Origin: Bradyrhizobium oligotrophicum S58
GTDB lineage: Bacteria > Pseudomonadota > Alphaproteobacteria > Rhizobiales > Xanthobacteraceae
Assembly (NCBI RefSeq): GCF_000344805.1
Contig: NC_020453.1
Coordinates: 3,195,001-3,259,000, forward strand
Direction: 5' to 3'
DNA: 64,000 bases
The position numbers and the translations under genes were made by a program. A model generated the notes under the pieces. That model was not told the origin of the DNA. It searched no databases and worked only from the letters and a program-made list of their open reading frames with translations. Positions within the stretch are counted from its first letter, which is position 1. Each line of letters starts with the position of its first letter. Shown here one piece after another: positions 52,920 through 61,660 of the stretch.

Positions 52920-53900
52920 TCACACCTTCTGGCGGCCGTAGATCAGCAGCATCAGGATGATCACCGCGCCGTAGATCAACTGGCGGCCAGCCTCGCTGAT
53001 CTGCATCACCGACAGGATCGACTGCAGCAGCGTGATCAGCACGACGCCGGCGACCGTGCCGAGATAGCTGCCGCGGCCGCCGAGGATGTGGGTGCCGCCG
53101 AGCACGACGGCTGCGATCGAGGGCAGCAGATAGGCGTCGCCCATCGACTGCGCGGCTTTCGACGCATAGCCCGCGAGCAGCACGCCGCCGAAGGCGGAGA
53201 GGGCGCCCGACAGCGCGAAGGCCAGCATCGTGACGCGGCGTGTGTCGATTCCGGAGAGGTAGGCGGCCCGCTCGCGATTGCCGATGGCGTAGATGGCGCG
53301 GCCGAAGGTCGTGCGCGACAGCAGCCAGATCGCTGCTGCACCGATGATCGCCCAGACCAGCACCGCATTCGGAAGGCCGGGAACGACATTGCCGGTGGCG
53401 AGATAGCGCATCGCCTTGGACGCGGAATCCTGCGGTGAGAAGCCGCCGGTGTAGGCCACCATCAGCCCCTGGGCGACCGCATTGGTCGCCAGCGTGATGA
53501 TCATCGAGGGAATGCGCAAATAGGCGACGCCGATGCCGTTGAGGAAGCCGATGGCCGCCCCACAGAGGATGCCGCAGGGAATCGCGAGGATGACGCCGGC
53601 CGTGCCATGCGAAGCGACCGCGCACGCCATCATCGCGCCCGTGGTGACCACCCATGGCACGGACAGATCGATCTGCCCGAGCAGGATCACCAGCATCATG
53701 CCGGTGGCGATTACGCCGAGGAAGCTCGCGACCTTCAGCTGTTGCAGCAGGTAGTCCGGCGACAGGAAGCTGCGCGAATACAGGCTGCCCACCAGCAGCA
53801 ACAGCAGGATGCAGCCGAACGACGCCGCCACCGCCGGGTCGATCCGGCGCAGCATGGCAATGCCGCGATGGGCCTGTTGTGATGCCATTGCGTCGCTCAT
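52920..53900 (-). CDS. Ribose-type ABC transporter permease (RbsC family) 2
   Basis: A 326-residue permease with about nine or ten hydrophobic segments (first at about residues 25-45). Family marks are GQIDLSVPWVVTTGAMMACA and RIPSMIITLATNAVAQGLMV. The GTHILGGRGSYLGTVAGVVL segment (about 268-287) is typical of RbsC/AraH. ATG 53900 overlaps the stop of the preceding permease (ATGA). Together with that permease it makes a heterodimeric pore, which is the less common arrangement for ribose-type importers. Confidence 0.92.
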   Translation of the reverse strand: MSDAMASQQAHRGIAMLRRIDPAVAASFGCILLLLLVGSLYSRSFLSPDYLLQQLKVASFLGVIATGMMLVILLGQIDLSVPWVVTTGAMMACAVASHGTAGVILAIPCGILCGAAIGFLNGIGVAYLRIPSMIITLATNAVAQGLMVAYTGGFSPQDSASKAMRYLATGNVVPGLPNAVLVWAIIGAAAIWLLSRTTFGRAIYAIGNRERAAYLSGIDTRRVTMLAFALSGALSAFGGVLLAGYASKAAQSMGDAYLLPSIAAVVLGGTHILGGRGSYLGTVAGVVLITLLQSILSVMQISEAGRQLIYGAVIILMLLIYGRQKV

Positions 53901-54877
53901 CCGAACCACTCCAGCCGATTGCGCACACGAACCAGCCCGAACGCGCCGATCGAGACCGCGAGCATGAGCACGAGCCCCTGGAACAGCGGCTGCCACAGCG
54001 GATCGAAGTCGAACACGAACAGCAGGTCGCCGATGGTGCGGAAGGCGAGCGCGCCGAAGATCGCGCCGATCGCGCTGCCGCGGCCGCCCATCAGCGAGAC
54101 GCCGCCGAGCACGACGGCCGCGATCGAGAACAGCGTGTAAGCGTTGCCGCTCGCATAGGCCGCCTCGCCCGTATACGAGAAGAATGTCAGGAACAGGCCG
54201 CCGATCGCGGACAACAGGCCGGCCAAGGTGTAGGCGGCGAACTTGGCGGCGCGGACCGGCGCGCCGGACATGTAGGCTGCGACCTCCGAGGAGCCGGTCG
54301 CGAACGCGGCCCGACCGACGACCGAGCGGCTGTAGGGCACCCAGATCAGGAGCGCGACGAGGGTCAGCGTCACCAGGCTGGTCGGCAGCACGCCGAACAG
54401 CCGCCCGGTCAAGGCATCCGCCAAGGTCTCGTTGACCGATCCGCCGGGATTGGGCCGCAGGAACAGCGCAATGCCGTAGTACATCGCGCCGGTGGCGATC
54501 GTGGTCACGATCGGCTGCAGCCGGCCGAAGATCACGATCGCGCCGTTGATCATGCCGCAGACGAGGCCGGTGCCGAGCACGCCGGCGACGCCGAGCGCGG
54601 TCTCGGTGGCGGTGCCGACCACGATCCAGGAGGCGAGGCAATTGGTCAGGGTCAGGATCATGCCGACCGACAGATCAATGCCGGCGGTGATCACCACGAT
54701 CGCCTGCGCCATGGCGACGAAGGCCAAGAGCGTTGCCTTGTTGGCGGCGGTCTGCACCATGTTGGCGCTGAAGCCGGCCGGATGGTTGGTCGCATAGATC
54801 AGGAACATCGCGACGAAGATGCCGATCGCCAGCAACGTGCCGCGCTGTTCAGCGAGCCAGAACCGCCATTCGGTCAT
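53897..54877 (-). CDS. Ribose-type ABC transporter permease (RbsC family) 1
   Basis: A 326-residue permease with about nine hydrophobic segments. Typical segments are ITAGIDLSVGMILTLTNCLA (about residues 62-81) and LGGVSLMGGRGSAIGAIFGA (about 268-287), the RbsC signature. ATG 54877 overlaps the ATPase stop. It is equal in length to the following permease, so the pair probably arose by duplication. Confidence 0.92.
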   Translation of the reverse strand: MTEWRFWLAEQRGTLLAIGIFVAMFLIYATNHPAGFSANMVQTAANKATLLAFVAMAQAIVVITAGIDLSVGMILTLTNCLASWIVVGTATETALGVAGVLGTGLVCGMINGAIVIFGRLQPIVTTIATGAMYYGIALFLRPNPGGSVNETLADALTGRLFGVLPTSLVTLTLVALLIWVPYSRSVVGRAAFATGSSEVAAYMSGAPVRAAKFAAYTLAGLLSAIGGLFLTFFSYTGEAAYASGNAYTLFSIAAVVLGGVSLMGGRGSAIGAIFGALAFRTIGDLLFVFDFDPLWQPLFQGLVLMLAVSIGAFGLVRVRNRLEWFG

Positions 54878-56415
54878 CCCACACTCGCTTCCGTCGGTTC
54901 GTGGTCGTCGACGTTGAGGGCGCTGCTGATCAGCGCGCGCTCGGTGATCTCGGCGCCCGCGAGCTCGCGCCTGATCGCGCCATCATACATCACCAGCACG
55001 CGGTCACAGCAGCCGATCAGCTCGTCATAGTCGGTCGAGTAGAGCAGGATCGCGGCGCCGTCGTCGGCGAGCCGGCGCAGCAGCCGATAGATCTCCTGCT
55101 TGGTGCCGACGTCGATGCCGCGCGTCGGATCGTTCAGCAGGATGATGCGCGGCCTGTTCATCAGCCATTTCGCGATCACGACCTTCTGCTGGTTGCCGCC
55201 GGACAGCGCGCTGACGGGGAGGTCGGGGGAGGCGGTCTTGATCTCGATCAGGCGGATCATCTCGTCGATCAGCGCCGACTGCCGTTGCCGGTCGATGATG
55301 CCGAACGTCGCGAAGCGGTCGAACGCGGCCGCCGAGAGATTGTCGCGCACCGACATCGGCAGCATCAGACCCTCGGTCTTGCGATCCTCCGGGATCAGCG
55401 CGAGGCCGATGTGGTCCGACTTGGCAGCGACCGGGCTGTCGATCTTCACGGTGTCGCCGTCGATCAGGATGTCGCCGCGGCAGTCTCTGAGCACGCCGAA
55501 CAGCGCCAGCAGCAGCTCGCGCTGGCCCTGGCCGTCGAGGCCGCCGAGGCCGATGATCTCTCCGGCGTGCAGCGAGAACGAGATGTCCTTCAGCCGATCG
55601 CCCCAGCCGAGCCGCTTGCATTGCAGCGCCGGCGGCCGGCCGTTACTCTTGCGGACCGGCTTGTCGGGAAAGGCATGCTTGTATTCGCGGCCGATCATGA
55701 GTTCGATCACTTCGGCATCCGTCTTGGTGCCGGCGGCGAAGGTCGAGATCCTGCGGCCGTTGCGGAATACGCTGCACTCGTCGGCGAGTTCGGCGATCTC
55801 GTGCATGCGGTGGGAGATGTAGAGCAGCGCGAGTCCTTCGGTCCGCAGCCGCTTCAGCACCTCGAACACCTTGCTGACGTCGGAGGCCGTCAGCGCCGAT
55901 GTTGCCTCGTCGAGGATCAGGATCTTCGGCCGCCGCGCCAGCGCTTTGGCGATTTCGACCATCTGCCGGCGCGACAGCGGCAGGTCCTTCACCAGCGCAC
56001 GCGGATGGATGTCGCCGGCGCCGGCGCGATGCAGCGCCTGCTCGGCGATGGCGCGCTGGCGCCGCCGGTCGATCATGCCAAGCCGCGTCGGCGGATGAGA
56101 GATCATGATGTTGTCGGCGACCGACAGATCGGGGATCAGCGACAGCTCCTGGAAGATGCAGACGACGCCGGCATCGGTTGCGGCCGCCGGGCGCGCGAAG
56201 GCCACCTCGCGGCCTTGCAGCGTCATGCGTCCTTCGTCCGGCGCGACCACGCCGACCATCAGCTTGATCAGCGTCGACTTGCCGGCGCCGTTCTCGCCGA
56301 GAATGGCGTGGATGCGGCCGGGGTGAACTTCGAGGTCGGCCCGGTCGAGCGCAATGACGCCGCCATAGCGCTTGGACAGTCCTTCCGCGCGAAACAGCGG
56401 CTCTGCCGCGATCAT
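54874..56415 (-). CDS. Ribose-type ABC transporter ATPase (RbsA/MglA-like tandem)
   Basis: A 513-residue protein with two fused ATPase domains. The N-terminal half has Walker A GENGAGKS (40-47), a signature LSRRQ region (PLSRRQMVEIAKAL) and Walker B ILDEATSAL. The C-terminal half lacks a normal Walker A (GLGGLDGQGQREL, usual for this family) and has LSGGNQQK. Its Walker B, however, is LLNDPTRGID instead of LLDEPTRGID, losing both usual acids. The N-terminal site is therefore probably the main catalytic one. ATG 56415 lies 150 bases after the binding-protein gene, behind a hairpin. Confidence 0.93.
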   Translation of the reverse strand: MIAAEPLFRAEGLSKRYGGVIALDRADLEVHPGRIHAILGENGAGKSTLIKLMVGVVAPDEGRMTLQGREVAFARPAAATDAGVVCIFQELSLIPDLSVADNIMISHPPTRLGMIDRRRQRAIAEQALHRAGAGDIHPRALVKDLPLSRRQMVEIAKALARRPKILILDEATSALTASDVSKVFEVLKRLRTEGLALLYISHRMHEIAELADECSVFRNGRRISTFAAGTKTDAEVIELMIGREYKHAFPDKPVRKSNGRPPALQCKRLGWGDRLKDISFSLHAGEIIGLGGLDGQGQRELLLALFGVLRDCRGDILIDGDTVKIDSPVAAKSDHIGLALIPEDRKTEGLMLPMSVRDNLSAAAFDRFATFGIIDRQRQSALIDEMIRLIEIKTASPDLPVSALSGGNQQKVVIAKWLMNRPRIILLNDPTRGIDVGTKQEIYRLLRRLADDGAAILLYSTDYDELIGCCDRVLVMYDGAIRRELAGAEITERALISSALNVDDHEPTEASVG

Positions 56416-56514
56416 GCTGATCCCCTCAGCGGTTCTGCAACAGGGACGTGCTCGCCGCGAACGGGCTCACGAACCAACGATGATGTGCGGAGCGACACGC
56501 CCGAATTGCCGCAT

Positions 56515-56550
56515 CCGATCCGCCGCGCAATTCGGCGCGCGGCGGATCGG
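56515..56550. terminator. Intercistronic stem-loop after the ribose-type binding protein gene
   Basis: CCGATCCGCCGCGC (56515-56528) pairs perfectly over 14 bases with GCGCGGCGGATCGG (56537-56550), with an eight-base loop. It lies between the binding-protein and ATPase genes. There is no T tract, so partial termination or mRNA stabilisation is likely. Confidence 0.65.
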
Positions 56551-56565
56551 GACGCCTATTGCCGC

Positions 56566-57702
56566 CTATTGGTTTTCCTTCGACTGGCCCATGATCTCCT
56601 GCGCCGTGAAGTTGATGCCGCAGGTCGGGAAGGAGTTGCCCACGAAGAAGTTGTCCGACTGCGCCGGGAAGTAGTCCTGATCCTTCTTGAAGTTCGGATC
56701 CTCGACGACGGCGAGCGGCAGCTTGACCGACTGCGGCACCACCTTGCCCTCGAGCGCCGCAAGCGCGACCTTGATCGCGACCGCGACCTGCGCGGGACCG
56801 GTGCCGGCCGAGGAGCATTTCAGGCCTTCCGACGCCTTGGCGGCGCAGAACTTGCGGAAGCCGTTCTCGGTCTCGCCGCCGAACGGCACCATCTTGTGTT
56901 TGGCGTCCAGCATGGCCTGCACGATGCCGGTGTCGCCGCCCTGGCCGGAGATCGCATCGAATGGGCCGTTGGTCGCAATCGCGTCCGCGGTAGCCTTCTG
57001 TGCGACGCCATCGTCCCATTTGCCGACGACCTCGGTGACCTGCCACTTCTTGCCGGAGCCGTTGAGAACGGAGTGGAAGCCGTTGTGGCGGTCGGTATCG
57101 ACCGACGTGCCGGCCACGCCGCGCACTTCGAGCACCTTGCCGCCATCGGCGACGTTCTTGACCAGCCACTTCGCCCAGAGCTCGCCGAGTCCCTTCTGGT
57201 CGACATTGACGTTGATGGCATCTTCGGTCGCGAGAATGTTGTCGAAGGCGACGAGCACGACGCCGGCCTGCTTGGCGCGCTTGATCACCGGGCCGAAGGC
57301 GGTCGGGTTCTGCGCGTTGACGACGATGGCGTCATAGCCGGAATCGATGAAGTTGTTGATCGCCGAGATCTGAGCCGGGACGTCCTCGCCGGTCGAAACG
57401 ACCTTGAACTCCTTCAGCTTGGCCTTGACCTCGGGCTGCGCCGCATAGGCCTTCGCCGTCTGGATCATCTGGATACGCCAGGTGTTGGCGATGTAGCCGT
57501 TGGCCAACGCGACGCGGTAGGGGCCTTTCTTGGCCGGGAATTTGAAGAACTTGGTGTCGCCGGCCCATGGCACCATGCATTCGGGCTCGGCCGCCGGGCC
57601 CTTGACCGTCTCGGGCTCTGCCAGCGCCTTGCCGGCGAAGGCCGACAGCAGCACCAGCGATGCGCAAGTGGCAAGGCATCGCGCCCTCATCGACTTCGAC
57701 AT
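56566..57702 (-). CDS. Ribose-type sugar ABC transporter, periplasmic binding protein
   Basis: A 378-residue type I periplasmic binding protein. The signal peptide (hydrophobic about residues 9-25) ends near GKALA-EP. The sugar-binding fold includes YRVALANGYIANTWRIQMIQ (about 62-81), NNFIDSGYDAIVVNAQNPTA and GVVLVAFDNILATEDAINVN. Two cysteines occur in the C-terminal third. I chose ATG 57702, with GGGGAGG seven bases upstream; the frame is open to 57744. It is the first gene of the operon divergent from LacI, with a palindromic operator between. Confidence 0.93.
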   Translation of the reverse strand: MSKSMRARCLATCASLVLLSAFAGKALAEPETVKGPAAEPECMVPWAGDTKFFKFPAKKGPYRVALANGYIANTWRIQMIQTAKAYAAQPEVKAKLKEFKVVSTGEDVPAQISAINNFIDSGYDAIVVNAQNPTAFGPVIKRAKQAGVVLVAFDNILATEDAINVNVDQKGLGELWAKWLVKNVADGGKVLEVRGVAGTSVDTDRHNGFHSVLNGSGKKWQVTEVVGKWDDGVAQKATADAIATNGPFDAISGQGGDTGIVQAMLDAKHKMVPFGGETENGFRKFCAAKASEGLKCSSAGTGPAQVAVAIKVALAALEGKVVPQSVKLPLAVVEDPNFKKDQDYFPAQSDNFFVGNSFPTCGINFTAQEIMGQSKENQ

Positions 57703-57822
57703 TCGTGACCTCCCCTGTTGTTGTCGCGCCACTGATTGACGCATGTGCGAGACGCCTCACTTGTTTCCGGAGGTTGTTCGAGCATCGCTCGTCGTCCCGA
57801 CGGCCCAAGGGTTACTGAGCTA

Positions 57823-57836
57823 TGACAGCGCTGTCA
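57823..57836. promoter_or_regulatory. LacI-type operator palindrome
   Basis: TGACAGCGCTGTCA is a perfect 14-bp palindrome with the central CG typical of LacI-family operators. It lies between the binding-protein start (57702, minus) and the preferred LacI start (57927, plus). The placement suggests autoregulation and control of the divergent ABC operon. Confidence 0.65.
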
Positions 57837-57926
57837 ATTACCGTCGCCCGGCTTTTGCCAAGCGGCCATTGCCGTGCCAAGAATGAGGTCCGGGCCAGAA
57901 CCTCAGAGATCAGTGCATCGCAGATC

Positions 57927-58952
57927 ATGTTTCAGAAGCGCCGCACAACGCTGGAGGACGTCGCGCGCATCGCCAATGTCAGCGCTGTCACCGTGTCACG
58001 GGCGCTGCGTCGGCCCGACATGGTCTCGGCAGAGCTGCGCAAGCGGATCGATGCCGCGGTCGAGAGGCTGGCCTACGTGCCGAATTTCGCCGCCAGCCGG
58101 TTGGCCTCGGCACGCACGCACGCGATCGGCGTCGTGGTGTCGTCGCTCTCCAACGGCATCTTCGCGGACTATCTGCAGGCGATCTACAACAGCCTGCTGC
58201 CGCTCGGCTTTCGCCCGGTGGTCGTGAGCAGCCGCTACTCGGCGGAAGAGGAGGAAGCAGCGATCAAGGCGCTGCTCGGTCAGAACGTCGAGGCGCTGAT
58301 CCTGGTCGGCGTCAACCAGACCAGGGCCGCGCGCCGCGTCCTGGCGCGGGCGCGAATTCCGGTGGTGCAGACGTTCGAGCTGACCGATGACCCGATCAAT
58401 CTCAATGTGGGTTTGTCGCAGCGCAAGGGCGGCTATGCCGCGACCCGCTTCCTGCTGGACCTCGGGCATCGGCGGATTGCCTATCTCTCCGGACAGCGCG
58501 ACGACCGGGCGAGGGCGCGCCTCGAGGGTTACCGCGCGGCGCTCGCTGAGGCCTGTCTGGACTGCTCGTCGCTGGTCGCCTCGCTGCCGGCGCAGGCGAC
58601 GATCTCGCTCGGGCGCAAGCTGACCTTGGACATGCTGGCCGCCGAAGTGCCCGATGCGATCTTCTGCTGCGACGACAACATCGCGCTCGGAGCGCTGTTT
58701 GCGTGCGAGCAGACGCAACTGGACGTCCCGGGCCGGATTTCCCTGATCGGCTTCAACGATCTCGAATTCGCCGCGGCATGCAATCCGCCGCTGTCGACGG
58801 TGCTGACACCGCGCGCCGACATGGGCCGGGTGGCGTCGGAGCTGGTGCTGCGGGCGATTGCGACCGGCAAGCGGCCCGCGAGCAGGCAGATCGACCTCGG
58901 CTTCGAGATCGTCGCGCGTGGCAGCACGGGCCCTCGCATCGTTGAGCCCTAG
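57927..58952 (+). CDS. LacI family transcriptional regulator
   Basis: A 341-residue repressor. The HTH is TLEDVARIANVSAVTVSRAL (about residues 8-27), followed by the hinge region (AASRLASARTHAIGVVVSSL). A periplasmic-binding-protein-like effector domain follows, with HRRIAYLSGQRDDRARARLE and RISLIGFNDLEFA. I prefer ATG 57927 (MFQKRRTTLEDVA). Starting at ATG 57822 would translate the operator and add 35 unlikely residues. The divergent RbsABC-type operon is the probable target. Confidence 0.93.
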   Translation: MFQKRRTTLEDVARIANVSAVTVSRALRRPDMVSAELRKRIDAAVERLAYVPNFAASRLASARTHAIGVVVSSLSNGIFADYLQAIYNSLLPLGFRPVVVSSRYSAEEEEAAIKALLGQNVEALILVGVNQTRAARRVLARARIPVVQTFELTDDPINLNVGLSQRKGGYAATRFLLDLGHRRIAYLSGQRDDRARARLEGYRAALAEACLDCSSLVASLPAQATISLGRKLTLDMLAAEVPDAIFCCDDNIALGALFACEQTQLDVPGRISLIGFNDLEFAAACNPPLSTVLTPRADMGRVASELVLRAIATGKRPASRQIDLGFEIVARGSTGPRIVEP

Positions 58953-59178
58953 CTGCGCTGTTGCGGCGCATCATGCAAAATGAGACTGCCCGTCAAGGTC
59001 GGCGTGACGACAGCGCTCGCGCAGCCTGTGGCTTCGGATAGCGTCCGCCCGGATCGTGGCTCATGGCCGTACACGACGCACCGCTGTGCGCATGAGGTCA
59101 CTATCAAACAAGGTCAGCAACGACTGGCCGGGTACACATTCGGGTGCCTCAGCGATTGACGACAAAGGGAGGAGTTCG

Positions 59179-60429
59179 ATGGTCATGCGAAGTGTGGGGT
59201 TCGCTGCGCTCACGGCATTGCTGCTGTCAGGCACGGCCTCTGCCCAGGAGAAGATCAAGGTCGGCGTCACCGCGACGCTCGAGGGCACCTACACGGTGCT
59301 CGGCGAGGACGGCATGCGCGGTCATGTCACTGCGCTCAATGTGCTCGGCAAGAAGATCGGCGACAAGGAGCTGGAATTCGTCGTGGCTTCGACCGACGCC
59401 ACGCCGGACTCTGCGGTGCGCGCCGTGCGCAAGCTGATCGAGCAGGACAAGGTCCAGATCCTGCTGTCGCCGCTGTCGGGTGACGAAGGCATCGCGGTCA
59501 AGAATTTCGCCAAGACGCATCCCGAGCTCACCTTCGTCAACGCCGCCTCGGGCGCGCAGGAGACGACCTATGTCGATCCCGCGCCGAACTTCTTCCGCTA
59601 CAACATGGATGGCGCTCAGTGGCAGGTCGGCCTCGGCAAATACGCCTATGAGACCAAGGGATACCGCAAGATCGCGACCGTGGGCGAGGACTACTCCTTC
59701 ATCTACACTCAGGTGTTCGGCCTGGTGCTGGAGTTCTGTGGGCTCGGTGGCAAGGTCACCAATCGGCAGTGGGTCCCGCTCGGAACCAAGGATTTCGCCT
59801 CGGTGATCGCGGCGCTCCCCGACGATGTCGACGCGATCTATCTCGGCCTTGGCGGCGCCGACGCCGTCAATTTCCTCAATCAGTATCAGCAGGCCGGCGG
59901 CAAGGCGCACCTCATGGGCGGCTCGATCATGATCGATCAGACCATCCTGTCGTCGAAGGGCAGCGCCAAGAACGCCCTGATCGGAACGATCGCCGCGTCC
60001 GGCCAGGCCGACACCTGGGAGGATCCGCGCTGGCAGAAATTCGTCAAGGCCTATCAGGACGCGTTCCCACCGGAGAAGCGCTTCCCGAGCCCGTCGCTGC
60101 TCGCCACCAACTACTACGGCTCGACCATGGCGCTGATCCTGGCGCTTCGTGAGGTCAATGGCGACCTCTCGAACAACCAGGCCAAGCTCAAGGAAGCGCT
60201 GGCCAAGATCGAGATCGATGCGCCCAATGGCAAGATCAAGCTCGACTCCAACCGCCAGGCGATCGGCACCAACTTCGTCACCGAGGTCGTCGATGACGGC
60301 AAGGGCGCGCTGTTCAGCAAGGTCGTCAAGGTGATCCCCGACGTCAACCAGACCCTGGGATACGAGCCGGCGACCTTCGCCAAGATCGGCCTGCCGAGCC
60401 GGACGGTGCCTGAATGTAAGAAGTACTGA
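59179..60429 (+). CDS. Liv-type ABC transporter substrate-binding protein
   Basis: A 416-residue periplasmic binding protein of the branched-chain amino acid/amide (LivK-like) group. The signal peptide is at residues 1-22 (SVGFAALTALLLSGTASAQE, cut after ASA). The binding fold includes KIKVGVTATLEGTYTVLGED, VRKLIEQDKVQILLSPLSGD and GYRKIATVGEDYSFIYTQVF. ATG 59179 is preceded by GGGAGGAG. Ligands of this family range from amino acids to amides, urea and aromatic acids; sequence does not fix it. It is followed by a hairpin and an AraC gene, then the permeases. Confidence 0.92.
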   Translation: MVMRSVGFAALTALLLSGTASAQEKIKVGVTATLEGTYTVLGEDGMRGHVTALNVLGKKIGDKELEFVVASTDATPDSAVRAVRKLIEQDKVQILLSPLSGDEGIAVKNFAKTHPELTFVNAASGAQETTYVDPAPNFFRYNMDGAQWQVGLGKYAYETKGYRKIATVGEDYSFIYTQVFGLVLEFCGLGGKVTNRQWVPLGTKDFASVIAALPDDVDAIYLGLGGADAVNFLNQYQQAGGKAHLMGGSIMIDQTILSSKGSAKNALIGTIAASGQADTWEDPRWQKFVKAYQDAFPPEKRFPSPSLLATNYYGSTMALILALREVNGDLSNNQAKLKEALAKIEIDAPNGKIKLDSNRQAIGTNFVTEVVDDGKGALFSKVVKVIPDVNQTLGYEPATFAKIGLPSRTVPECKKY

Positions 60430-60449
60430 CCTTTCCGCAGAGAGAGCGG

Positions 60450-60475
60450 CGCGGCTCGAGCCGGCTCGGGCCGCG
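60450..60475. terminator. Intercistronic stem-loop after the Liv-type binding protein gene
   Basis: CGCGGCTCGAGC (60450-60461) pairs with GCTCGGGCCGCG (60464-60475) with one mismatch and a two-base loop (a longer loop is more likely in practice). A pyrimidine-rich stretch follows, but no clean T tract. Confidence 0.5.
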
Positions 60476-60552
60476 TCGTCGCGTCTCTTGCTTTCTGTGA
60501 AGCAATGATCGACGCTGAAAAGCAAACAAGAAGATGTTTCGGTGAGGAAGTG

Positions 60553-61377
60553 ATGAGTAGGGCGCTCGCCGTCTTTCATGCTCGCTTCGGTCGCGCGACG
60601 GTCTATCAGCTCAATCGGCCGTTCAACGTGCATGCCCACCGCGAGGGGCATCTGATCTTCCATGTCGGTGGAACACCGGCCGACATCGACGTGTGCGACC
60701 AGCGCTATCAGATCGGCGAAAACTGGATCGTTGCGGTCAACCCGTGGGAACCGCACAATTTCCTGCCCAACGATGTCGATAACGGCGCGATTTTCTTCGT
60801 GCTCTACGTCAACGCGGAGTGGTTCGCGCCGCCGGCGGCGCGCGACCAGACCCTGCGGTTTGGTCGCACCTGTTTCCGGCGGACCGCAACGCTCGACCGA
60901 TGCATTCGCCGCACTGCGGCGCTGGTATGTGGCGCGCCATCTCTCGGCTGTCTCGATGGCGAGCTGCGGCAGCTGATCGACAGCTGCTACGAGGAAAGCT
61001 GGCGCGTGCCGGAGCTGATGCCGGAGCGGCCATGTGCCGAGGTGACGGACTTTCGTGTTCGCAAGTCCATCAAGCTGATGTCGGACAGCCCGTGCGCCGA
61101 GATCGAACTCGATCATATTGCGAAGGAGTCAGGGCTGTCGCGGCCGCATTTCTATCGCCTGTTCCGCAGCCAGACGGGTGTGACGCCGAACCTCTATCTC
61201 AATACGCTGCTGATGGAGAGGGCGCTGGATGCGCTGGTCGCGACGGAGTCGCCGATCGCCGACATCGGCTTCGATCTCGGCTTCTCCTCGCAAAGCGGCT
61301 TCACGCGGTTCTTCGCCGGCAATGTCGGCATGGCGCCGACGGATTATCGCCGCGCTGCAAAAGTGCTGCGCGCCTGA
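60553..61377 (+). CDS. AraC family transcriptional regulator
   Basis: A 274-residue regulator. The N-terminal cupin part (about residues 15-100) includes RPFNVHAHREGHLIFHVGG and VAVNPWEPHNF. The C-terminal pair of HTH motifs begins at IELDHIAKESGLSRPHFYRL (about 180-199), and the second is SPIADIGFDLGFSSQSGFTR. ATG 60553 follows GTGAGGAAG; an in-frame ATG at 60505 would add 16 residues. It lies between the binding-protein and permease genes of a Liv-type importer, all on the same strand, and presumably controls it. Confidence 0.92.
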   Translation: MSRALAVFHARFGRATVYQLNRPFNVHAHREGHLIFHVGGTPADIDVCDQRYQIGENWIVAVNPWEPHNFLPNDVDNGAIFFVLYVNAEWFAPPAARDQTLRFGRTCFRRTATLDRCIRRTAALVCGAPSLGCLDGELRQLIDSCYEESWRVPELMPERPCAEVTDFRVRKSIKLMSDSPCAEIELDHIAKESGLSRPHFYRLFRSQTGVTPNLYLNTLLMERALDALVATESPIADIGFDLGFSSQSGFTRFFAGNVGMAPTDYRRAAKVLRA

Positions 61378-61660
61378 CGCGCTGCTGCGCGTCGCGCGAA
61401 AAGAGACTGTCGATCAAACAGGCGCTCTCGTCTGCCGCTACACTCTGCGGAACGTGATCCGACAAGGGATCCGACGAGGGAGGACGAGCGATGGCCGGCA
61501 GACGCGGCTGTCTTCGGCTGCATGCGAGTCACCGAGGACGTGACGGAGCGTTGCCGTTCGCTGGCAGCTGCAACGCCGCTGGTGGCGCACCTCGAACCAT
61601 GAAGCCCGAGCAAAGCGGGTTGACGTACAATCACCCGGTCTTTCGACGGAGGGGCGCTGC

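Noticed and set aside
54901..57708. A very long open frame on the plus strand (over 900 codons)
   Set aside because: It lies antisense to the ATPase and binding-protein genes, which have clear motifs. The translation is His/Arg/Asp-rich, typical of the antisense frame of GC-rich genes.
59227..61116. A 629-codon frame on the minus strand
   Set aside because: It is the antisense shadow of the Liv-type binding protein and AraC genes; no ribosome binding site and no recognisable domain.
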